DNA of 64,000 nucleotides. Origin: Dicaeum eximium (Eukaryota; Chordata; Aves; Passeriformes; Dicaeidae). The stretch covers positions 854,160-918,159 of the forward strand of contig VWZP01003807.1 of NCBI GenBank assembly GCA_013396995.1. Reading direction: 5' to 3'. Each line of letters starts with the position of its first letter. Within the stretch, counting starts at the first letter, position 1. Below are positions 43,131-56,120 of the stretch, piece by piece. The notes beneath the pieces were generated by a model, which did no database searches, had not been told where the DNA came from, and saw only the letters and a program-made list of their open reading frames with translations. A program made the translations under genes and the position numbers.

Positions 43131-44599
43131 TCAAGCAAAAGATGTCCTCTAGCCTATAAAATTAACATCATAAGAATTTATTTCATATTTGGGAGTACAG
43201 ACAAGGAGCTGAGAGACCCAAGAACCTGGCAGTGTTTGAAGCCTTCAACACTGTTAGCTGAAGATAGTGCAAGTGCCAAGATCAGTGAGAAAATTCACCC
43301 TTGTAGCAATGAGGATTAATTTGCTAAAATTTTAGGTCCAGCCTAGAAAAGTAGCCTTTATGTGAGTGCTCTTTCTTTCCCTTGTCCAAAAGCAAAATAG
43401 CAATAGTTAATGTCACCCTGTGCTAAAAACATACAAGAAATGGTAGAAGAGTTTGAATGACTTTAACCAACCTGCTAGGAACAGACTTTCCCATGGAAGG
43501 ATACAGTGAGACCTGCTTCCTTCCTTTGTCTTTATTCATGTCCTTTAACCACAAAAGATAATTAAATACTGAACACAAGGTGCAAGAGAATGAAACATCT
43601 ACCAAGTGAGATGAAAGATTTATTACAAGTACTTACAGAGAGAGAGAAACTTTGATTACAGGCATCCTTGAGAGCCCTTGCAAGAGTGAAAGGGCAAGAT
43701 GTTAAGCCATAAATCCCAAATTACTATTATATCCTAGTAAAAAAGCCTTGATAACGTAGTTTGACTAAACTAAGGCTTTGTGGCCTTCGTAAGGATAAAC
43801 ATACCAACCAAGGATTGTCTGTAAGCACATTTGCAATTTCTTTATGAAGGTTGTCATGATGAGAGCAAAGGAATTTACTCTTTATATAAAAAGAAGGTGC
43901 TCCTGAGCACAGTCTATCAGGAGCCCATGTCACCCTGCTCTGGAAGATAGAAGTGTGCACTCACATCAGGTGTTCAGTCTTTGTGATCCCAGGGCAAGGA
44001 TTTGTTTGTAGGTTGTGTCCCACAGAGGTACCTATTCCCCATACACAGCCTGCCACTGAATTGTCTCCACAAATGCAGTTGGGTTCCAGGCTGCCAGTCA
44101 GGCATGTGCACAGCTGTCCTCAGCAGTGTCACACCCATTGCTTAGGACAGACACACGCTGCCAGCTCCTTTAGAACACAGGCTCAGCCACGTCATGAAGG
44201 AGAACTGTGGCAGACAGCTCTCAGGGACTTCCATCTGGGTCTCATTGCTGTATTGCATTGCACTGTGTTGCAGGATTGCTGGGTCCCCAATCACTTTTAG
44301 TTCCAGTTCTTTCTTTTTTTTTTTTTTTTTTAATTTCTTCACTAAGGCATTGCCTTTCATCCTTCCTCCTTTCCTTCAGCTGTTTTCCCTTTGATATGCC
44401 TTTGACATCTACCTTTCTTCACCATAGGAGAGTTTCTCAGAAAGAGCTGGGTCTGATTATACAGCACTTAGATCTCCCCTTGCTCCCACCAGCTCTTAAA
44501 AAGATAGGTGGCTAATTGGAGACAGCTGCTTGGCAGGTTTTCCACCTATGTGGTAGTTCAGTCTGTCACAATGAGATGACAGTGGGAATAGACCATAAA

Positions 44600-44770
44600 A
44601 ATCCTTGGAAGTGAAGACAAGCAGCTCACATTTGATATACAGAGGAGAAAGCCTGTGGAGGGAATCAAAGACAGGGGCTGCCTGCTCAACAGACCCAGAG
44701 AGAGATCTTTAATGTAGTGCTGTGGCAAGACAGCTTGTGTCGAGGGAAGGGGTGGCTGCAGCAAGGAGAT
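44600..44770 (+). mobile_element. Possible very old LINE-like or DNA-repeat relic
   Basis: The text around 'GAAAGCCTGTGGAGGGAATC', then 'AAAGACAGGGGCTG' and 'TGTAGTGCTGTGGCAAGACA' has the layout of an old interspersed repeat I recall from amniote genomes (a 'GGAGCCATTGGAGGGTTTTGAGCAGGGG'-like block followed by a 'GGCTGCTGTGT'-like block). The resemblance is loose and from memory. It could equally be unique sequence. No coding potential is visible. Confidence 0.2.
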
Positions 44771-47700
44771 GGGAGGTGATCACAGCCTTGTGATGTGGTT
44801 TAGTGCTGGAAACGAATAAGAAAACCCAAAGCTGAGAAACATATTTAGGAAGAATCAGCAAAATTTAGGGAGTGTTGATGTAAAGACTGAAAAAAAAAAA
44901 AAAGGGGGGGATTAAGTCTTATGCATTTGCCATATATGACTAAAAATTTTACAGGAACAATGAAAATACTGCAAATACACAGACTGATGTAAGCATAAAG
45001 ACTCAAAGTTTCCTCCACCTTTTTCCCACTTTTTCAACTCCTTCACCTCAATTTAGCCTCCGTTTCTAAATTCCACATTCTGTGGTCAAGGATCAGGATC
45101 AAAATGAGAAGTATGCTCATTATTTATTCTAGATATAAAAATGTACTTAACATTGTGGCTTCAATTGTGTTTCTTTATAGCCTCAATAATAAATACTAGA
45201 TTTTAAAATGTACACAGCCTATCTTCTTTAATCTTTTCTTGTGTAAGAGGTATGCTTTAATGTATTAGAGCAGCATCACAACATACCATCAAAAATATTT
45301 CATTTCATAACTGTAGTATGAAATTATGTCTGCTTCTTGTCAATCCATGATTATAATAATACAGCTTGAAGATTAAATACCAGGAGAAAGAAAGGAAAAA
45401 CTGGAAATTAAAAAATTGGAAGATAAGAAGAAGGCAAAGAGGAGAAAGAAAAAGGGAAACCACTTCCCAATCAGCTACAGATGGCAGACTTTAGATGCTC
45501 AGATGCTACTGCATTTTATGTAACAGTATAGCCCACACAGAAATTTCAGGAAAGTTATGCAGTCTGCACCTAATATTTTTTCTTTTTTTTTTTTTTTCAG
45601 AGTAGGATGTAGCTTAATCTAATTACAGACTGCTGAATTCAAGTATCAGCTTTTATGCATCCTGTTTATTGTACACTTGCCAATTATGTCTAATAAGGAC
45701 AGACAGGTGAAGTTCAAAGGAATAATTCAGAGAGTTAAAGTGAGAATCACCCAAATTAGCAAAACTGTATGGCCAAATCATGATTCAAATAAGTCAAAGG
45801 GAGCTTTGTTTAAAAAGCCAGTGCATTTACAATTGGGCAAATGAGGGTTTTCTAAACATGGCTGGAAAGCAGTAAGGATTTTATTTAAATCCTGGTTTCA
45901 GTTAAGTCAAAAGAATTTTTGACTTTTTTCCCCCAGTAAGTTCAGTTTGCTAACAGTCTAGTTTTTGTTCTTCCCTGAATATATCTGAAATACTTAATGC
46001 ATCATGTAACTTTGCATCTTGTCTGGAAGAATACACACAAAGTGCATGTAAATACACCCATCTGTTTACTGAAGCTACCTGTCCTGGTGCCTCTCAGCTT
46101 TTAGAGGTAAAGTGAGTTGGATTTAGGCAAGGTCAATGGCATCCCTCAGCTGGACCCCCTCAAGATCAGGTGGGTTTCATTGCAGCAGTGATGTCTCTCA
46201 CAATGAGATAGAAACCCAGAATTCTCTTGATGCTTATTGAAGTTTCTGTGGCATTTCTCCTTAGATTCAGCATCAATTCTTATTACCTGACCAATTTCCC
46301 ATTGAAGCAAAATGTTTTTTTAGAGTTTCCTTCCGCTTCATGTTGCATATTGCTGGGCAAGTAGCTTCACACCACTAAGCAGCTACTGAGATTCATCTTA
46401 TGGAGTCAATGCCAGTAGAAGTCCATTAACATATTACTTACTTCTGACACAGTTTCTCTCTTCAAGGCTTAATAAAGATATGTCACTTTTTAATGGTTTG
46501 GGAAGGAAGATAGGTGTAGAAAGAGCATTGGATCCTACTGAAAGTCAACAAGGCTGAAGTTTCCATTTTGAGCTTAATTTAGATGCTTGCAAAATGTACT
46601 GGCAAACTAATAGTATGAAATGAAAGCTATGTCAATATTAAGCAACTAGGATTGTACAATAGAGCAGAAGCAGAACACTGCAGTATAGAAGCAAATGGTG
46701 TTGAGGACCCTACATCTTCACTGGGTGAGAGCTCAGGAGTGTAAGTTTGCAGCAGATATACCCCAGTTCCTTGGGACAAGTAACTCAGCACACTCATAAC
46801 ATGAAGCCACTGGGAGACCAGCCATCAGGCCAGACACCCTCTCCTTGTGAAGGCTTGGAGTGCATATGGCACACAATGTCATGGCAAATTCCAGGATAGC
46901 CTCTTCAGAAAAGGTGTTGCTAGCACTCACTCAAGTGTCCCTGCAAACCAAACCAAAACGTGTTAAATGGGGACAGCACAGGGGCTCACTTCAGTGGGGC
47001 ATGTTGGGCCCAAACCTGGGTGTTGGAGTAGCTGCAGTCTGCCAGCCAGGTCTCTGCATTCAAGGCACAGCATACCCTCTTTTTTAGGAGGCAAAAAAGA
47101 AAGGTACTACAGATCTCTTCATCTATCTCTGGATCTGTCTCTTTGTGATGATGTATTGGAAAATATTTTTGTGTGAAGTGCTTAATTTCAATAAGCCTTA
47201 AGTTAATGCAACTAACTACCCTGTTTTTGAATAAACTGTTCTGAGCAAGATAAGAATTGTAATTTTAAAAGTAGCTTTCCTAATGTCTTTATGTAGTGTT
47301 ACAAACTATTATGAGGCTGACCTAATATTATACCAGAATTATGAAGTCTAATTATAGAAACTATTTGATCCCAACACTCTACAGATATATCAAAGGCTCA
47401 AGATGAAAAATGTACTGATTTCTGGTAGCTATTATTTCAATCAAAATTTAACATGTCATTATTTTTCATTCCTTTTCATTATTTCTATCCGAGTTTAATG
47501 TCTAAAAAAACAGAAATACAAATAGCAGGTAAGAATGTTATTCTTTGTAGGAGTATTTCCCTTAAAAATATTAATTTCTCATTGCTTTCATCTGTAAAGG
47601 CATGGACTAGAAATCCTGAACTCTATTACATTGTACAAGTCCAAGTTAATTCAGTTAAAGGGACTCCCTTGGAGTCATTCTGGCTTGACACTAATATAAT

Positions 47701-47825
47701 CAAGACCATGACACCTCAGTTGTTACTGAAATCAAAAGAATTAAGAATTAGTATAAAAAGAAGAGTTCAGCACTCTCTCTGTAAACAAGGATGTGTTTAT
47801 ACAAACATTTGCATCTATGTACTTA

Positions 47826-47858
47826 AATTCTTTGAGAAGTAATTCTTTGAGAAGTAAT
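47826..47858. repeat. Perfect 15-bp tandem duplication
   Basis: AATTCTTTGAGAAGT is present twice head to tail (47826-47840 and 47841-47855), followed by the first bases of a third unit (AAT). The copies are identical, suggesting a fairly recent event. Confidence 0.92.
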
Positions 47859-50800
47859 ACCTTTTTTGAGAATTGTAGGTTTACATTCCACAACAAAAGG
47901 GCATCAAAGAGGGTAAAAGCTGACATTGACTTCTTAGTCAGGAAAATGTCTGAGTGAAAGAAAGAAGTCTGTGAAGAAAAACAATTCCAAAAATCAAAGA
48001 AATAAGCTCCTATTCCTCAGGTCAGAAAAGAAGTTACCAAACCAGTTGGAGAAAAAGAGAAAAGCACACTAGCTTACATCAGCCATAGAGGAATGCCTTA
48101 GCAGAAGAAGGCAGAGCACACAGGACAGTTCTACTTTCCATGGAAATGGTGCTCCTCACTGATTTTGTCCAGGGGCTCTGGGTGCTGATCAGCTTGGAAA
48201 GTCTCACATTGTTCAGAGGTTAAAATCTTTCCCTTCCACATCAGAGTAAATATTTGACAGAGTAACAAGAAGGCTAAATAGGGCTTTTAGCACCCCATAA
48301 AACTGAGTACCACCTGAACTGTTTCTTCTAAGCACCATTGAGTTAAAAACAGAGAAAGCTTGCTGGCAGCTTGCTGCAAATACATATTATGACAGAATAA
48401 ATTACATATAAAAATGCATTATTTACAAACACTACTACAGTCATTTCTAAACAAGTTCAAATTAGTGCTTTTTTATAGATGGTTTAGTAAAACATTATTG
48501 CCTTTTTTGCTATTACAATACCTAATCCTGGTTTCAGACCATGTAAGTGTGCCTTTGGCTTCTATCACAACCAGGTGACTTCAGTGTACTACACAAAGAC
48601 CAAAGCAGATCACTAAACAGTCAGTATTAAAATAAAAGGTGGTAGTATTTTGAATAATGATAATAAGTCAATAGTAATATCTCTAATAACAGATTTTTTC
48701 TTATTATTTTTATTACAGGTATTCTTTTAAAGCAGCCCATTAAATTTAACAATCCTTTAAAATAAAATGTGAATGCATTAATGAAAATTAAAAGCTTTTC
48801 AGTAAATTTTACCATAATTTTGTTCTAACCAAAAATTACTACCCTAGTATCAAGCTTCTGCCATTTCGGGGAGAAAAATTAAAGTCTGCTGTGTACAAGA
48901 CTTCTTTCTAATAAACTTCAGCTATTTATGTATTCCTTCGTGGGATAATGTCTACAGGATCGTGTTTCATTTTTATAGGACCCTGCAATTTAGCTCTTAA
49001 TAAATTCTACAGGCTCTTTCCATTTAGGGCAGAAAACCAGCAGTTCTTGAGATTTCCAGTCTGTTAGTAGCCCAATTAAGACCATCCAGGGCAAGTCCTG
49101 ATCAAGAATCCATCTAGATCACGGAATCTGGTGGAGCCCACCAGGGCATGCTCTGTGCCAGTGAGTCTGGGCTTTCTCCCACCAGCAGACCTGTCACCAG
49201 AGGTGTAGTGGGAGAGGGTGGGGAGGGTCTCACAGTTTAGACAGTTCTGTGTGTACTTCACTCCATGGTCAGGCAATGGTAGAAAGGGGAAGGCCAAAGC
49301 CACGGCCTGCTCCTTTCTTCACAGCATGTGCAGAGTCACTTTCCTTGAGCAGCAGTGACAAGACAACAAGCTGACAAAATCAGAGACACCACTGTTAAGT
49401 TCACCTTCAATCATGGCCCAGAGTGATATCTGTGTTCTGGCTCAAGAGCTCCCTTAATGTGTCTTCCCAAGAAAACTGCAGATGGAATTGCCCCGATTTT
49501 CTGAAGTTTCCATAAAATAATGGGCTCCATGTTACGCAACAGCCTGGAAGGATCTATCTACCCAGGGATAAGGAAAAACATATAAATTATGTTCACACAT
49601 GAAAAGCTTCCTGAAAGATCAGCAAAACCCAAATAAGACCCAAAATAAGGCCCAAAAAAGAGAGGGGCATAATGTGCCAGAAAACCTGGAGAGACTGGTT
49701 TTGTCCAGTAGTGTGTGTTGTCCTGGAGTACATCCATTGTCCTATTACCACGCATCTCTGGGAAATCCATGGGCATCTTTCCTTCTTTAAACAAGCATCT
49801 TTTGCAATCTGCTTCCCTGCTCTTTCTGCCTCTGCTTAATCAGTGATCATGACTTTCCCTTTATTTCTAGGGAAGAGGGTCACATTTCTTCTCTCAAAAT
49901 GAGTCATTACTATCCCTAACACTGTTTTGCAATCATTGTCACCTGCACAGTTACAGAGCTGGCAGGTTGAGCCCATGTCCTATTCAGCAAACCTGGGATC
50001 CATCCTCTTAAGAAATATTGCAACCATTTTGCATCTCTCTTGCAAACATAAACCTCTGAGCAATATAATCAGATTTCATTACCCAAAATACCAAAATATA
50101 CTCTATGGGCTAAAATTACTTTCCAGTTTGCTGAGCCCATACAAGGATTACACATTTAAACTATTTCTGGAAGTAAACAGATATGAAAATGATAAATAAA
50201 ATGTCAAACAATGTGACAGAGCCAGAAGCAGACAAGACTAGACACAGACCATCATGGCATTATAATGAGCAGGCTTGCCTTTCCAACAGGTCTGCCTTGC
50301 AGGTGTTGTGTACCTTGTCTGACAATATTGACACACATTATCTCAAAACTGACACGAAATAATAATGCAGCCAAGCTTTAAAAGAAATGGGGAGAAAAGT
50401 CTGTAATAACACCATTTTGCTTTTATTGCCTAGCAGTTAGAATGATCATCTTCTCTGGTTGGTACCCTATTATCAACAGAGCAGTAAAGCTTCAGTGTAA
50501 CTCCATGCCATAAAATCTAATTGACTGTTGTCCAAACACTGGATGTAAAGCAACATGCCACAGATTTGTCTCTTGTCCATTTACTGCAGTGCTTGGGGAG
50601 CACTGTAGTGATTTACTGACCAAGGTGCTCTGCTTACTGCCTATGATTTACTCTGCAGCCATGCAGAAAATGGCAGGACTGACAGATTTCAAGAAAAGTT
50701 TGTCAGCCATTACCCCCATGAGTTAGCAAAATGTTCCAGTTGGTGATAAGCAGTTCTTACCAGAGCACTATTTTGTATTTATTCTGGATTTTACTGTCTT

Positions 50801-53320
50801 ATCCCTCAGTGCTTCTAAAAATGCTCTTCTTGAGGTTTTGAATGAAATTTTTATTGGCTCACATAGTGTGTAATTTACAGTTTCCATAAAAGTGCTGAAT
50901 GCTAACCAGAAGTATTAGATAAGAATTTTAGAAAGCTGTATTTAAAATAACCTACGAAGGCATTCAGAAACACAGAAAAAAATAAATACTGAGAAAAGCA
51001 CCAAAAAAAAAAGGACAGCAAATATATAGTGTGCTATAAAGTGTCAGCTTTTAGTGGTGCTGCTCTAAAATGGCTTGATTACCATTTGCATAGAATTACA
51101 GAATTATCTACGACCGGAGAACAAAGTAAAATATTATTATTTGGATTTGAGCTAAGCTGCTTTCTCAGGCAGGGACAAGGTTGTTAGGACATCATCACTC
51201 AGGTGCAAGGATTAACTGAGTTCTTTACACTAACTTTTCTGGAGAAAGTAACACCCACTTTCAGGACAGAGGTGAGCAAAGCATTTAAAGGTTGCCAAAC
51301 CTCAACAGCCTAAAAGGACAGCATACTCTGTAAGACACAAGGTCTGTTTATAGAGCAGTAACTTGAATCAGAAAAACGGGTGCTCATGATAGGGCAATAA
51401 ACAATCATTACCTTGACACAGGCTTCCAGCTTCTCATAAGCAATATTTTAAGAGACAACATTGCCCAGGATTCTCACAGAAAGGCATCTACTGCTCTTCC
51501 ATAAAAAACAGACTCCAGAAGACCCAACCTGGTTCTTTGCTAGTAAGAGCAAATTTAAAATTTTCAATTTTGTTTTGAGAGTTCTCAAAAATGCCAGACC
51601 CCTTAGGCTACGCAAGCCTAGGAGAGACAACCATTGGACAAGAGAGGCTCCAGCCTCCACACAAAGATTGGACTCACATGGGAGAACATAACATGCTATC
51701 AGGACTCTCTAAAAGGTGTGCAGATACCACAAATTTAAAAAAAAAAAAATGTTTAGTAGATGTGAGAATATTCAGCTTTGTAATATCTTAGCATATCGTG
51801 TTACATTACGTGTTGCAGGGGAAATTGGGAAGAGCAGAATTAGCTGTGTTGGTGTGAGAGAAACACATTAAAAAAAGGTTTTATTAATAAGATGCTAGTG
51901 GTAGTGTCAATGAACTTGTGATGGTCTGAGAGAAAACGTTTAAATAGTTAGTCATATTGTTGGATGAAATGTATAAGATTGCAAATCACTCATGCCCCTG
52001 CTCAATGTCAAACAATGCCTGAGGCAGGAGCCTGTTCAGCTGACAGCCAAAGCCTTACCCTGGGGCAATATTTCCCTGGGATTTTTCTGCAGCCCAGGCC
52101 TATCCTGAGTGAGCATCAGATGGCCACAGATGCTCTGCATGATGTGGCCAAAACCTTCTGGAGGCATGGGATTAACTTTCAAAGGGGGCCCAAGATATCT
52201 CAGAAACACCAAAAATTTCATGAGGGTGACAGTTCAGCTGATGTGCCAGAGATTTTCAGTTGTATATCCTGCAATATATCCAGAGTAGAGGCGGGTGGAT
52301 TTCCAGGTGTGAGGTACTCATAAAAATTACTTCATCCTCAAATTATAGCCAGGAAAATATCTAAGAACAGACAATTTTTTACCTGGGGAAATCCAGGTGT
52401 AAGGTCAGGAGAACAGATTACAGAAAAGCCTCTCAGTTGCATAGAGGCTCCTGCTTGGGCATCCTTTTTGTTATGAGGTGTTGCTACAAGCCTGTGATAT
52501 CTTTGTTCTGAAAGTGAATTAAAATTATCTTAAGAATAGTTTCAAGTGGATTTCAACAGTTCACAAAATGTTAGCTCAAGACAATGTAGTCAGAGAGAGA
52601 AAAGTAGGAGTGCCTCTTGGATTTATTAGAAACCTTTAGAGCTGTGGAAATTCAAAATAAAAATCCTCAGAGATATTAACATCAGAACTAAGGCAGTATC
52701 AATGCTGAAGGGGACCCATATTCAGCACTAGATGACAAAAAAAAAGAAAAATTAGTGAGTTCTCTGATATAGCATGGGATGCATCTGTGGAGAACATGAA
52801 GATATTCTGGTGGTCTTAAAAGCAGTTGTTAATAATTTCATTTCTCTGCCCTGTTTTGCATTGTTGATGAAGAAGAAATGAATTCAGGGTATGTCTAGGG
52901 CTGAAGGACCTGGTGGCTGAAGAGCTCTGCTGTTCTTTGCCTTGATTGGCAGTTCAGAAATAGAGAAGTCAATCCACACATGTGGAACTCAAAAACCAGA
53001 AGGGAAAGTTATATCCCTTAACTTCTAGAAATGAACCTCCCTCAAATGTGTGTCGCAGGAACTGTCCAACCCAAACATCATTATGAGACACAAAGAGACA
53101 GAGGAAGAAAGAAATCTCAGCTAATGTTAGTTACATAAAGGTTTAGATCCCTTAGCAGCAATAGGGATAGGTGTCTGAAGTAGATGGAATAACTTAGACT
53201 CAGTAAGGTAAATCTCACATAAAGAGAGAAAATTCTGGAAGAGGTCAATTCTGAACATGACACAAACACTTTATTGGTTTTAATAGCTTTAGTCCTAATT
53301 TGTATCATTGCTTTCTAAAA

Positions 53321-53411
53321 GGAAGAAAAGAAAAGAAAAGAAAAGAAAAGAAAAGAAAAGAAAAGAAAAGAAAAGAAAAGAAAAGAAAGAAAAAAAAGAA
53401 AAAAGAAAAGA
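53321..53411. repeat. (AAAAG)n purine microsatellite
   Basis: Perfect AAAAG units run from 53326 to 53385 (12 units) and then decay into A-rich imperfect units to about 53411. The strand is entirely purine over about 90 bases, a composition able to form triplex DNA. No SINE or LINE body precedes it, so I do not read it as an element tail. It is likely to be length-polymorphic. Confidence 0.97.
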
Positions 53412-55460
53412 CTTAAAGGTTATCTGAGCATACAATTTCAAGACAATATTTAAACATTTTCTAATATGAAATAATAATATTGGGAATTATTCTATGAAGG
53501 TGACATTTTCAGAGTGGAATACAGCAGAAATACCCAACTCGAACAATTCTAATCGAAAATAAAGCATACAGGAATTCAAGTATGAAAATTTTAACTTAAT
53601 CAGGAATTATTATTTTACTTTCTATTCACTCTCCTTACAGAATGCCTTTCCAGAAATAATGCCGTTTTTAGGAACTGAACGTAAAGGAAGCCAAAAAGAC
53701 CATGTCCTTCACTGGGATTGTTTCCTTTCCTTATATGTTTATGGAAGAAACATAAAAGCACAATAAATATTAATCTTTACATGTCATGCTAACAACAATG
53801 CAGTAAGGAATGTTGGAGTTATTCTGAGTATTTTTGGCAGAACTGCACTCATCAGCTGTAGAGATCTGTGTTTGCAAGTGCCTGGCACTAAGAAACACAA
53901 GTTGAACAAATCCTAAAAGAAATAAAAAAATATTATATTAAAAATAGAAATAAAATAATAAAACCCTCTTTATTTTATTAAGCAAGAGGAAAAACCAAAT
54001 TATCTACTACACAATACTCAAGCAGTAGAAGGGGTTGTAGTCTATAAAATAATCTTTTTAAAGATACTCTCTCCTTGCAAACAATTTGCAGCTAGCTCTG
54101 GTTGCAGCTGCTGCTGCCTTTCTTATCTCCTTGGTAGCTACTACAGATGAAAGAAAAACAAAAACATTAGTTTTTGTTTTGTTTTTGTTTAGTTAGTTGT
54201 CCTATCATGTTATGTGATAACTAAGGATAAACAGAGTGGATTTCAAGTGCTGACAAATTCATCCTCCTCCAGAAATTATTCCTTTGCCCATTTTACTGCT
54301 ACTTCCTAGTAGGTCAGATTGTTTAAACTGCCTTCTGTTTATATACCTCTTGCTGTGCTTTTATCCCAGGTGAGCACACCTCATTTCCTTTTATTGTGCC
54401 GTTTAAGGGTCTCTTTTCCCTTCCTGTGCTCTGTTAAGGTGTAGGTACTTACCTGCACACAGTAATACTCCTAAATGACCAGAGACTCACAAATGAAACA
54501 TAGTTCATAAATAACATCTGAAAAGTCAAGATCTGACTTACAAAACTACCTGGCTCCAACAATTAGAAATCATATGACTGAGAATCTAGAATTTTACTTT
54601 TAAAACTTCCTACCCATGATGTATCCACCATACCCATTAATGCATCCTGCATGCGCAAAATCTCCCCATGCATGAAGAAAGTAAGCCAGAAATCACACAA
54701 GGAGCAACTTTAAGTGTGGGTCTCACCTATGCAGATGAACTGGAGGGATGGAGGAACCATTAAATTTTTGGGCCAAAGTCTACTGTAGTACAAGATCATC
54801 CCTGTTTGCACCAAGATCCATATATATTTCTATTTATAACAAGTAAATAAAATGGGAAATTTTAAACTGCATGGCCAGAAAAATCCACTTTTACATAGTT
54901 TAATTCCTGGATTTAATGTTAACATTTTATTTTCCTTAAATCATGTTAAAGTTATACAGCCAAGTTGCCTTCAGATAATTCAGATCAATTATATTTCCAT
55001 TTGTGTGGTTTTGTAGGAAAATTATTCCCTGCTTAATATGAAAATTTCTTTTAGAAAGAAGTTCTGTAATTCAGAAGGAGTACAACAGGTAGATTCACAA
55101 GTCATTGAAGTCAGTGTAAAGTATCTTGTTAACTTTGTAGGAGATGACACTCCTGGTAAAAAAAAATGTTTAACCCAAGAAGAGATTTTTTACATCTCTG
55201 TCCATCTGAGTTTCAAGTTTGCAGCACAGTATCTGTCAAACCCCAGTGAGTGCCACTATATTTGTTGGACCTTGTCTCTGGCCCTGCAGCCCTCTGTACT
55301 GGAAGAATTTCTACTGCTCCCAGTCCACATGCCCTACTGCCAAGGAAATGGGGGAGAGAGAATTGCACGTACGTAGTTAAACTGTGCCTCCAAATAGCAT
55401 TGGGGTATTGCAAGGATGCTCACCAGGACTTTGGTCTAAGAAGTTCTCCAGTGACTTGTC
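53412..55460. other. AT-rich non-coding DNA, no gene recognised
   Basis: There are no CR1 blocks or recognisable exons. The 112-codon open frame at 55038-55376 has no family resemblance. A short A/T-rich hairpin at 54155-54180 is listed separately. Confidence 0.6.
54155..54180. repeat. Perfect inverted repeat, 11-bp arms, 4-base loop
   Basis: AAAACAAAAAC (54155-54165) and GTTTTTGTTTT (54170-54180) are exact reverse complements around ATTA. Because the arms are simple A/C and T/G sequence, it may have arisen from a simple repeat and need have no function. Confidence 0.85.
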
Positions 55461-56120
55461 ATGGAATCATAGAATGGCCTGGGTTGAAAGGAGCCTTAGA
55501 GATCATCTAGTTTCCTCACCCCTGCCGTAGGCAGGGACACCTTTCACTAGACCAGATGTCTCAGAACCCCATCCAACCTGGCACTGAACAATTCCAGGGA
55601 TGGGGCATCTTATGCAGACAACCTGTTCCAGTGCCTCACCATCCTCATAGTAAAGAATTTCTTCCTAACATCTGATTTAAACCTAGTCTTTTTAAGTAGG
55701 AAGCCATCCTCCATTGTTCTGCCACTACATTTCCTTGTCAATTGTCCTTTTCCATATTTCTTGTAGGCTCCCTTCAGATTCTGGGCTATTTGGTCATTCC
55801 AAAGGATTCCCTTCTTCAGGCTGAACAATCCCAGTTCTCTCAGCCTTTCCTCATGAGAGTGCTGCTCCATCCCTCTAATCATCTTGGTGCCTCTCCTCTG
55901 GGCTTGCTCCAACAGATCCCTGTTCTTGCTGTGCTGGGGACCCCGGAGCTGGATGCAGCACTGCAGGTGGGGGTCTCATGAGAGTGGAGTAGAGGGGCAG
56001 CAGTTCCCCCTCACCCTGCTGGTGGCACCTCTTTGGTCTCAGCCCAGGACAGGATTGGCTTTCTGGGCTGTGAGCGCTCATTGCCGGATCCTGTGCAGCT
56101 GCCCATCCCTGGTCAGTGTC
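55461..56120 (-). mobile_element. CR1 LINE copy 3, 5'-truncated, minus strand
   Basis: The plus strand opens with 'ATGGAATCATAGAATGGCCT' followed by 'GGGTTGAAAGGAGCC', the reverse complement of a classical CR1 3' end. It continues through '...CATCCAACCTGGCACTGAAC', the C-terminal reverse transcriptase part, and upstream coding blocks ('GGCTTTCTGGGCTGTGAGCG', 'CATTGCCGGATCC'). Similarity fades at about 56120, which is approximate. It shares its 3' UTR type with copy 4, about 2.7 kb away in the opposite direction. It is 5'-truncated and inactive. Confidence 0.93.
55610..55912 (-). pseudogene. Remnant of CR1 ORF2 reverse transcriptase C-terminus
   Basis: A 100-codon open stretch inside CR1 copy 3. 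In order it shows 'AQRRGTKMIRGMEQHSHEER', 'LRELGLFSLKKG', 'TRFKSDVRKKFFTMRMVRHW' and 'NRLSA'. This is the standard tail of CR1 reverse transcriptase after the catalytic domain. The frame then ends early ('NRLSA' then stop), and coding similarity upstream continues in other frames, so the gene is frameshifted and truncated. It is not a host gene. Confidence 0.9.

Larger units (their letters stand above)
43131..53320. other. Non-coding DNA with GC-richer patches, no gene recognised
   Basis: No host exon, tRNA, rRNA or LTR is recognised. GC-richer patches lie at about 43950-44300 and 49080-49330. Poly-T runs lie near 44311-44331 and 45581-45597, and a poly-A run near 51737-51750. At 44890-44910 a run of 14 A passes directly into 7 G. 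About 45390-45470 is almost pure purine on the plus strand. The 129-codon frame at 47453-47842 and the 119-codon frame at 51964-52323 match nothing I know. Confidence 0.6.

Noticed and set aside
43020..43319. 99-codon plus-strand frame
   Set aside because: It starts inside CR1 copy 2 in antisense and runs out into unique sequence.
44142..44515. Overlapping frames with poly-Phe or poly-Lys
   Set aside because: Produced by a run of about 20 T on the plus strand; no coding signal outside it.
47453..47842. 129-codon plus-strand open frame as a gene
   Set aside because: No family resemblance, and its end runs into a recent 15-bp slippage duplication. Best read as chance.
49136..49150. CTCF-like word CCACCAGGGCATG
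   Set aside because: It departs from the core motif in the G-rich half. A chance match is likely in a GC-richer patch.
51964..52323. 119-codon plus-strand open frame as an exon
   Set aside because: Moderately GC-rich, but the translation has no known domain and there are no convincing flanking splice sites.
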